A stretch of 33,041 bases of DNA from Desulfococcaceae bacterium HSG8 (lineage in GTDB: Bacteria > Desulfobacterota > Desulfobacteria > Desulfobacterales > 4be13): NCBI GenBank assembly GCA_030378015.1, contig JAUCGG010000039.1:1-33041 (forward strand), in the 5' to 3' direction. This document shows positions 24,617-30,252 of this stretch, one piece after another. The position numbers and the translations under genes were made by a program. Each line of letters begins with the position of its first letter. The first letter of the stretch is position 1. The notes below the pieces were generated by a model, which did not search any database, was not told the origin of the DNA, and was given only the letters and a program-made list of their open reading frames with translations.

Positions 24617-25072
24617 GTGTCCGCTCACCCCGATCTTTTCTGCGAAAAGCATCTCCTGAAACCCCGACTGGTAAGAAAATCACTTTTTTACTATGACGTC
24701 CGCTGCCGGCTAAAGAACTGCCCGCATGAGTTTGTTACGGGAATAAGCGAAGCGGTGGGATTAATCGGCTCGGGCGGTATTTTTGAATTACAGAGAGACA
24801 GGATTTATATAAATCTGTGGTCTGAGTCCGATAAGAAAGCCGGGAACGCGGACATAGACATCCTGGAGATACGGGACACCGCGGGCATAAATTATGATTA
24901 CGCAATCAATGCGGTGCTGGTGTCCCTGAAGAACGACGCACCCAGACCGTCGGGATATGTCAGGCAGATTCCCGTGGTAATATACGGGAATCCCCCGATC
25001 CCCGAAGGAGCGATGAGAATCCTTGACCATGAATTCGGGGAGATAAGACACGGGGAAAGAATAAAATGCTGA
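24617..25072 (+). pseudogene. Stand-alone copy of the Cys/His C-terminal domain (5'-truncated paralogue)
   Basis: A GTG at 24617 gives 151 residues that are closely similar throughout to the C-terminal part of the next protein (residues about 279-424): LFYYDVRC, INLWSESDKKAGNADIDILE, GYVRQIPVVIYGNPPIPEGA. Similarity starts a few bases before the GTG (GGCATTAC), directly after the 39-bp repeat, so the membrane part was probably lost. A conserved C-x2-H and C-x4-C set (C9, H12, C30, C35) could bind zinc. No ribosome-binding site is visible. The stop overlaps the next start by four bases or more (ATGCTGA). It is either a fragment or a small soluble version, and its function is unknown. Confidence 0.6.
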
Positions 25073-26340
25073 CGGAGACAAAAATAAAAGATACCCTGCT
25101 TCTGGGAAGCTTATATCTGCTGATAGCCCTTGCCTGGCTGTCCGGCTGGTTTTTCCTGGGAATGAGATGGGAATTTCTGTCCGCTCCGCTGATGTTCGCG
25201 GTGATACTGGGTTGTCACCGGTTCAGCGAAAGAGCATCAGGAATTATCATAGGCGGAAGCGTCGGAGCAGTCTATAGTGTGTTGTCAGTCGGAATTATCC
25301 CAGGTTTATCAGCAACTGTAATGGGAACCCTGGCAGGGTTGGCTGTAGGAGAGCTTGCATGGGAATTTGAAAAGATGATAGACGAGGGTACCGTTGAAGG
25401 GAAGGCTCTCGGGAAGGTTCTCAGAAAGCTCGGAGAGGAGCCGCTGACCAAAAATGCCGGAGATGAAGTGGTATTAAGGATAATTATGTTAGCTTTAGCT
25501 TTCGTCGTGATCATATTTTTACTCCCGGGATGGATAGCTAAAATAGCATTTCTGTCAGCAATTCCGGGAAGTCTGATACTTTTCCTGATGTTAGTCAGGG
25601 GATCGTCATTCATTACATACATCAGGAAAACATATTCTGTATTTATAAATCCGCATATCAGACTGTCTGCATTTCTGCTTTTGCCTCCGTTTATCCTGTT
25701 TTTATCTTTGTATGTGCTTCGCATAGCTGATTATTCTGATACATCATTATCTTTATATATCTCACCGATAATAATGGGTTATACCGGTGTTATCGCAGCT
25801 TTGCTGTTCATAGTTTTCACGCGTCCGTACAACGGCTTTTTCCTTCCTTTCCGCCATGCCTCTCAGAATGAAAAGGAAAGATGGCATTACCTATCTGCCT
25901 ATCCTCGGCTCTTCTGCCAAAATCATCTCATGAAACCCTGCAAAGTGAGAAGATCACTTTTTTACTATGACATCCGTTGCCGAGCAAAGGACTGCCCGCA
26001 GGAGTTTCTGGCGGGAGTAAGGAAAGTTGCAGGATTAATCGGCGGCAATGCCGGAGATTACAGAAGGGACGGAGACAGGATTTATATAAACCTGTGGTCT
26101 GAATCTGAGAAGAAAGCCGGAAACGCGGATATAGACGTCCTGGAGATACGGGACACCGCGGGCATAAATTATGATTACGCAATCAACGCGGTGCTTGTGT
26201 CCCTGAAAAACGACGCATCAAGACCGGCAGGATATGTCAGGCAGATTCCCGTGGTGATCTACGAGAATCCCCCGATCCCCGAAGGAGCGATGAGAATCCT
26301 CGAACATGAGTTCGGAGAGATAAGGCACGGGAAAGAATGA
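25066..26340 (+). CDS. Membrane protein with a C-terminal Cys/His domain; unknown family
   Basis: I do not recognise this 424-residue protein. Residues 8-100 hold about three to four membrane spans, with glycine-rich helices such as GIIIGGSVGAVYSVLSVGII and TVMGTLAGLAVGELAW. A charged loop follows (about 103-130), then four more spans (about 135-258). Residues 279-424 are soluble, presumably cytoplasmic, with C284, H287, C305 and C310 spaced as in the preceding copy, then EIRDTAGINYDYAINAVLVS and IPEGAMRILEHEFGEIRHG. The start overlaps the previous stop. At least two other damaged copies of the gene lie nearby. A sensor or scaffold role at the membrane is possible but unproven. The ATG at 25066 relies on coupling to upstream translation; GGGGAAAGAA lies before it. 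Confidence 0.7.
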   Translation: MLTETKIKDTLLLGSLYLLIALAWLSGWFFLGMRWEFLSAPLMFAVILGCHRFSERASGIIIGGSVGAVYSVLSVGIIPGLSATVMGTLAGLAVGELAWEFEKMIDEGTVEGKALGKVLRKLGEEPLTKNAGDEVVLRIIMLALAFVVIIFLLPGWIAKIAFLSAIPGSLILFLMLVRGSSFITYIRKTYSVFINPHIRLSAFLLLPPFILFLSLYVLRIADYSDTSLSLYISPIIMGYTGVIAALLFIVFTRPYNGFFLPFRHASQNEKERWHYLSAYPRLFCQNHLMKPCKVRRSLFYYDIRCRAKDCPQEFLAGVRKVAGLIGGNAGDYRRDGDRIYINLWSESEKKAGNADIDVLEIRDTAGINYDYAINAVLVSLKNDASRPAGYVRQIPVVIYENPPIPEGAMRILEHEFGEIRHGKE

Positions 26341-26397
26341 AATGCCGACGGAGATAAAAGTATTGTAGTAATTTGGAAAATTGGGAGGAGAACAGAG

Positions 26398-26661
26398 ATG
26401 AAAACCGTTACCATACCGGAAAGCGAATATTCGGAGATGCAGCAAACAATTTCAGATTTGAAGAATCAGATAAGGCTGCTCAGGGATGAGGATTTTATCA
26501 GAAAATTATCCGTTGCATACCGTTTTTTTTGCATGAGAGAATCCCTTACCGAAGATGACATGGGGATATCCCTGAAACGAGGTTCCGCAAAAGGAATCAT
26601 CACTTATATGGCTGAAGACTTTGACGAACCTTTGGAAGATTTTAAGGAGTACATGGAATAA
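26398..26661 (+). CDS. Antitoxin of a PIN-domain toxin-antitoxin pair
   Basis: This is an 87-residue acidic protein preceded by a strong GGGAGGAG (26383-26390). The first residues MKTVTIPESEYSEMQQTISD look like a small DNA-binding beta strand and helix. The acidic tail (EDFDEPLEDFKEYME) is of the kind that binds and blocks a toxin. It overlaps the PIN toxin by one base (TAATG), the standard order and coupling for type II pairs. Assignment to antitoxin rests mainly on this context; I cannot name its family with certainty. Pairs of this type usually repress their own promoter, which should lie in 26341-26390. Confidence 0.75.
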   Translation: MKTVTIPESEYSEMQQTISDLKNQIRLLRDEDFIRKLSVAYRFFCMRESLTEDDMGISLKRGSAKGIITYMAEDFDEPLEDFKEYME

Positions 26662-27038
26662 TGAATATTCTTTTAGATACCCATATCCTCCTCTGGCATC
26701 TGGCAGATAATCCGAAACTGAAACCGGAGCACAGCGAACTCATAGAAGATACTGCCAACAGCATATTTTTCAGCGTTGTCAGCCTGTGGGAGATTGCGAT
26801 CAAACTCAGTATCGGAAAACTGGCAATCTCTCAGACAATTGATAAAATTGTCCCGAATGAAGTAAATATCCTGGGACTGAAAGTGCCTCATATCCTGAAA
26901 GTCACAGACTTGGATTTCCATCATCGCGACCCTTTTGACAGGATGATTATCGCTCAGTCCATGGCGGAAGGTATCAGAGTTATGAGTTATGATGGCTATT
27001 TTAAACTGTATGATGTTGATCTGATTTCTTCAGGCTAA
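26661..27038 (+). CDS. PIN-domain (VapC-type) toxin ribonuclease
   Basis: A 125-residue PIN nuclease with the four acidic positions in place: Asp6 in ILLDTHILLWHL, Glu43 in SLWEIAIKLSIGKL, and two aspartates in HHRDPFDRMIIAQ (about 90-93) and YDGYFKLYDV (about 112). Such toxins cleave RNA (tRNA or rRNA) when the antitoxin is lost. The length is normal. The final codon and stop (GGCTAA) coincide with the start of similarity to a decayed paralogue fragment, so the gene's 3' end sits exactly at an insertion junction, with little or no tail lost. Confidence 0.88.
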   Translation: MNILLDTHILLWHLADNPKLKPEHSELIEDTANSIFFSVVSLWEIAIKLSIGKLAISQTIDKIVPNEVNILGLKVPHILKVTDLDFHHRDPFDRMIIAQSMAEGIRVMSYDGYFKLYDVDLISSG

Positions 27039-27290
27039 AGAATTGCCAGCATGAGCTTGTTCCGGGAATAAGCGAAGCGGTGGGATTAATGCGGTGCTGG
27101 TGTCCCTGAAAAATGACGCATCCAGACCCGCTGGATATGTGAGGCAGATTCCCGTTGTGATATGCGGGAATCCCCCGATTCCTGAAGGCGCTATGAGAAT
27201 CCTTGAACATGAGTTCGGGGAGATAAGGCACAGGAAAGAATGAAATGCTGACGGAGACAAAAATCAAAAATTTCCTACTTTTTGGGAATG
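27034..27290 (+). pseudogene. Third, deleted copy of the Cys/His-domain paralogue
   Basis: 27034-27087 matches 24707-24765 (GGCTAAAGAAYTGCC to GCGGTGGGATTAAT). 27088-27243 then matches 24908-25065, so roughly 145 bases are missing between short AAT repeats. After the stop, ATGCTGACGGAGACAAAAAT repeats the first codons of the 424-residue protein (MLTETKIK) and continues as NFLLFGN before similarity ends. Thus a further gene copy once followed. The copy is not translatable as a whole. Confidence 0.85.
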
Positions 27291-27806
27291 CGCCCCTTTG
27301 ACAGATTCCCATAGTTCTGTCAGGTAACGGACATCCCACCCGGCACGATGCTGAATCGGCATACAAGCTCTGGTCAGCGATTTCAATTTTAATATCTCAA
27401 CGAATCCCTCGATTCTGCCGCTGGTATCAGGACAAAGCGTATCAATCAGAAGTGAATCCAGATGCAGCATATTGATGTTGGGATATGACTTCCCTACAGC
27501 ATCGAATAATCGCATCATCCACATGCTGTCGAAATCCGGGTTGTCACTGTAAACCCGTTTTCCGGAAAGAGCCTGCTCAATTTTTTCGCATACCCTGGAA
27601 GGAGACTCTCCCTGCGCCAATATTTCAGAGCGTGTGATACCGTGCAGTTTCTGGGCTTCCGGGTCCCAGTCCGTCCATTCAGGGACGTGTTTCGGGGATA
27701 TCAGACAGCTCTCAATATTTCCGTTTTCCATATTCCAGGCAACTTCTATGGGATAAGAGTGCCAGGAAAGGCTCGAAGCTTCAAAATCTATGAAATGAGG
27801 TTTCAT
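27264..27806 (-). CDS. DEDDh-type 3'-5' exonuclease
   Basis: 180 residues from the ATG at 27806; a longer frame from 27869 runs into a palindrome and is not used. It is an RNase T/DnaQ-like nuclease. Motif I is FIDFEAS (Asp7, Glu9), motif II is YSDNPDFDSMWM (Asp93), and motif III is HRAGWD (His153, Asp158), the HxAxxD arrangement of the DEDDh subgroup. It would remove nucleotides from 3' ends of DNA or RNA using two metal ions. The last few residues (KVGNF) are encoded by the decayed paralogue fragment on the other strand, so the tail may have been replaced. It lies 159 bases downstream of the Rad50-like ATPase gene on the same strand, separated by a palindrome. Confidence 0.85.
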   Translation of the reverse strand: MKPHFIDFEASSLSWHSYPIEVAWNMENGNIESCLISPKHVPEWTDWDPEAQKLHGITRSEILAQGESPSRVCEKIEQALSGKRVYSDNPDFDSMWMMRLFDAVGKSYPNINMLHLDSLLIDTLCPDTSGRIEGFVEILKLKSLTRACMPIQHRAGWDVRYLTELWESVKGAHSQKVGNF

Positions 27807-27824
27807 TATTTCCGAAATAAAAAT

Positions 27825-27955
27825 GCAGGGTGGGTGGAGCGTAACCCACCATTTGTTATCGGAAAACAAACATTTTCCGAAATCTGAACGGATTGTGGAG
27901 AGTTAAGACCGGATAACAGAAAATGATGGTTTCGCTTCGCTCCACCCACCCTACG
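27825..27955. repeat. Palindromic repeat of the GTAGGGTGGGTGGAGCG family
   Basis: GCAGGGTGGGTGGAGCG (about 27825) is inverted at CGCTCCACCCACCCTAC (about 27938-27954). The inner GTAACCCACCATTTGTTATC matches an imperfect inverse near 27912. It is related to the perfect copy at 3242-3314, and it separates the ATPase and exonuclease genes. Confidence 0.8.
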
Positions 27956-27965
27956 TCAGAAGGTC

Positions 27966-29789
27966 TCAGAGATCCACCCGAGAGGATTCAGAAAACAGGC
28001 CAGCAAATGATGCGTCATTTGTGGTTACGATAACCTGCCGTTTCCGGGCGATTTCAACAAGCAGGTAAGCAAGGGTCTGTTTCCGTTTCAGATCAAGTCC
28101 GTCAGCAGGATCATCAAGGATAAATATCCCCAAATGCCCCAGTGCATCGCCGATGGCCAGCTTTAGCATGAGATAGAGGAAAATGCGTTCGCTTTTGCTC
28201 ATCTGATTCAGCTTATACTGATAACCTTTGGCCTGTATGATCGGAAGCAGTTCCCTGTTTGTGATTTCAATATCGAACTGATTCAGAAACGTGAAGTGCT
28301 CAGTCCATGCTCGGATACTTTTCCTGACCCTGTGCAGAAGTCCGCTGCCCACTTCCCTGACAGCAGTGTCAAGGGCCCGATGAGCAACGTCGCATATGAC
28401 TACTCTTTTCTCCGCAATTTCCGTCTCTCTTTTTCTTTTCTCAGCGTGCTTTAACTCGTTCTCATACTGCCTGATCCTGGCTTTATCCTCGATCATCTGT
28501 TTTTGAACCCGGGATCGTTCTGTTTCCAGTTCTTTTTTTCGAGAAGCATGTTTCCCTATATCCACGATTTCCGGATGAGCATGTTTGTACTGATTCAGCT
28601 CTCTCTCTGATTCAGCCGCCTGTGCCTGTAACTGCCGGATATTTTCATCCAGCCTGCGAATTTCATAAATATCCCGGTCAATACTGCTGACCCGTTTTTC
28701 CAGTGCCCGGATTTTTTTCAGTTCTTCTTCAATGTTGTTTAATTCTTCTTTGCTTTTTAACTGGTCCTGTATGGCTTCGAGCATCTGTTTTTTTAACCTG
28801 GGAATCAGACCCGACAGATGCTCTGATGACAGGATTTGCTCGCAGGCAGGGCACACAGCCTGTTTTTCCAAATCCGATAATCTTTCGATACGCAGCTTCA
28901 GATCTTTCTCTTTTTGTTCATGCGCTCCGATCCGCCGATGGCATTCGCTTTCCCGCTTCAGAACAGCATCTTTGCATTTCAGATATTTCTCTGCTTCTGC
29001 TTTCTCCTTTCCGAGTTTCTCGGCCAAAGGCATTTCCTTTTTCAGCTTCAGGGCATTCTCAAGCCTCTTTTTCTTTTCCTCACACTGTTCATGAAGTTTT
29101 TTCAGAAACCTTAATATACCCGGATCAGCAGATATGCTTTTATATTTTTTTTCAACAATCTGAAATTCTTTTTCCAACTCCGCCACCTTTTTCCTCGATT
29201 CTTCCAAGATATTGTAGGTGACAGGCTTTTCCGGGATGGCCTTCCGGGTGATCTTCAGGGCTTCCCTGGCCATGGCCAGGGTCTTTTTCAGTCTTGATTG
29301 GAGAATCGCCACATCATCAATCCCGATCAGGCTTTGCAGCAGGGTTTTGTTGTATTTGGGGATATCCTGCAAAAAGTAGATCAGCTCGCCTTCACGAAAG
29401 AAAGAACTCAGGGATGCCACTTCGGAAGAAACAGGGATGTACGACTTCCAATCAGTCAGGCTGTCTGATGAGAGCGGCTGCCATGTCATATCTTCCGACT
29501 TCGCATATATCCCCGGCATTCCCACGGTTGATCTGCGCAGCTTATAGCATTCCATATGATCGGTATTTAAATACAGGGTCAGCGTACCGAATTTTTCCCC
29601 TTTCCGGCACAGGTCTTCCAGCCTCAGGCTTTTATGAAGATGAATTCCGAAAAGCGCGAAAAAGATCGCGTACACCAAGGTTGATTTTCCAGCGCGATTT
29701 TCACCGTGAACCACCGTGAGATTTGAAAAATCAAATTGCTGGTCTTTAAAACAGCCGATATTTTCCAGTCTGAGTTGTCGGATTTCCAT
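27966..29789 (-). CDS. Rad50/SbcC-like zinc-hook ATPase (short form)
   Basis: This is a 607-residue SMC-like protein. The N-terminal half-ATPase has MEIRQLRLENIGCFKDQQFD and the Walker A motif GENRAGKST (29-37). Two long coiled-coil stretches (about 175-305 and 325-465, rich in E, K, L and Q) flank a zinc-hook-type CPAC motif (about 312-315). The C-terminal half has an ABC signature-like QMSKSERIFLYL (about 530) and Walker B LDDPADGLD (about 558). Rad50/SbcC are usually larger and pair with an Mre11/SbcD nuclease; none is here, but a DEDDh exonuclease gene follows. DndD and Lamassu SMC proteins have a similar size and plan. No ribosome-binding site is seen: the start is preceded at once by a heptamer array. 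The role (repair or phage defence) is inference. Confidence 0.85.
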   Translation of the reverse strand: MEIRQLRLENIGCFKDQQFDFSNLTVVHGENRAGKSTLVYAIFFALFGIHLHKSLRLEDLCRKGEKFGTLTLYLNTDHMECYKLRRSTVGMPGIYAKSEDMTWQPLSSDSLTDWKSYIPVSSEVASLSSFFREGELIYFLQDIPKYNKTLLQSLIGIDDVAILQSRLKKTLAMAREALKITRKAIPEKPVTYNILEESRKKVAELEKEFQIVEKKYKSISADPGILRFLKKLHEQCEEKKKRLENALKLKKEMPLAEKLGKEKAEAEKYLKCKDAVLKRESECHRRIGAHEQKEKDLKLRIERLSDLEKQAVCPACEQILSSEHLSGLIPRLKKQMLEAIQDQLKSKEELNNIEEELKKIRALEKRVSSIDRDIYEIRRLDENIRQLQAQAAESERELNQYKHAHPEIVDIGKHASRKKELETERSRVQKQMIEDKARIRQYENELKHAEKRKRETEIAEKRVVICDVAHRALDTAVREVGSGLLHRVRKSIRAWTEHFTFLNQFDIEITNRELLPIIQAKGYQYKLNQMSKSERIFLYLMLKLAIGDALGHLGIFILDDPADGLDLKRKQTLAYLLVEIARKRQVIVTTNDASFAGLFSESSRVDL

Positions 29790-29793
29790 TTAA

Positions 29794-29824
29794 GTTGTCG
29801 GTTGTCAGTTGTCAGTTGTCAGTC
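29794..29824. repeat. Heptamer array (GTTGTCA)4
   Basis: Four units of GTTGTCG/GTTGTCA and a partial fifth end five bases from the ATPase start codon. They occupy the place where its ribosome-binding site would be expected. Confidence 0.9.
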
Positions 29825-29872
29825 ACAACGGGCAGAGGACAACTGAGAATTCATGTTTCTACTACATCAACT

Positions 29873-30003
29873 TGTAAGTTCCTCCCCTCTTTTTTAAAGG
29901 GGGGCCGGGGGGGATTTCTGTCGCAACACCTTTTTTTGTAACATAAAATCCCCCCGGCCCCCTTTAAAAAGGGGGGGACGAACTTAAAAAGTGGTGTACT
30001 ACT
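29873..30003. repeat. C-run/G-run palindrome
   Basis: The left arm CTTGTAAGTTCCTCCCCTC, then TTTTTTAAA, G-run and CCGGGGGGGATTTCTG, is inverted at about 29947-29990, which ends GGGGACGAACTTAAAAAG. The outermost GTAGTA-type flanks (TACTACATCAACTT at 29858 and AAGTGGTGTACTACTA at 29989) are also inverted. It is a close relative of 22140-22245. Confidence 0.85.
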
Positions 30004-30030
30004 ACATTCAGTAGATCGAAAACTTTTGCA

Positions 30031-30163
30031 AACAGTGGATTCCGGGTTAAAATCGGAAAACATCCGTTTTCCGATTTTCCCCGGAATGACAGTAAGTTAA
30101 GTTGTCATTCCGGGGAAAATTAAAAAACGGATGTTTTTTAATTTTAACCCGGAATCCACTGTT
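30031..30163. repeat. Inverted-orientation copy of the 18383-18514 palindrome
   Basis: Outer arms AACAGTGGATTCCGGGTT and inverse, with hairpin ATCGGAAAAC-ATCC-GTTTTCCGAT at the left and ATTAAAAAAC-GGAT-GTTTTTTAAT at the right: the reverse order of the other copy. The central loop differs (AGTAAGTTAAGTTGT). The 15-mer TTCAGTAGATCGAAA lies just outside at 30007-30021, as at 18361. Confidence 0.92.
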
Positions 30164-30191
30164 CACAAAGGTTAGCGGAAAGTTTTCGATC

Positions 30192-30222
30192 AGAAATCGG
30201 ATTTAAAAAAAATCCGATTTCT
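30192..30222. repeat. 13-bp perfect hairpin with A5 loop
   Basis: AGAAATCGGATTT (30192-30204) pairs exactly with 30210-30222. It lies 31 bases past the OGT gene stop (minus strand) and could protect or end that mRNA, but no T-run follows on that strand. Confidence 0.7.
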
Positions 30223-30252
30223 TCGCGGTCCCGGAACTGTGTACTACTTAAT

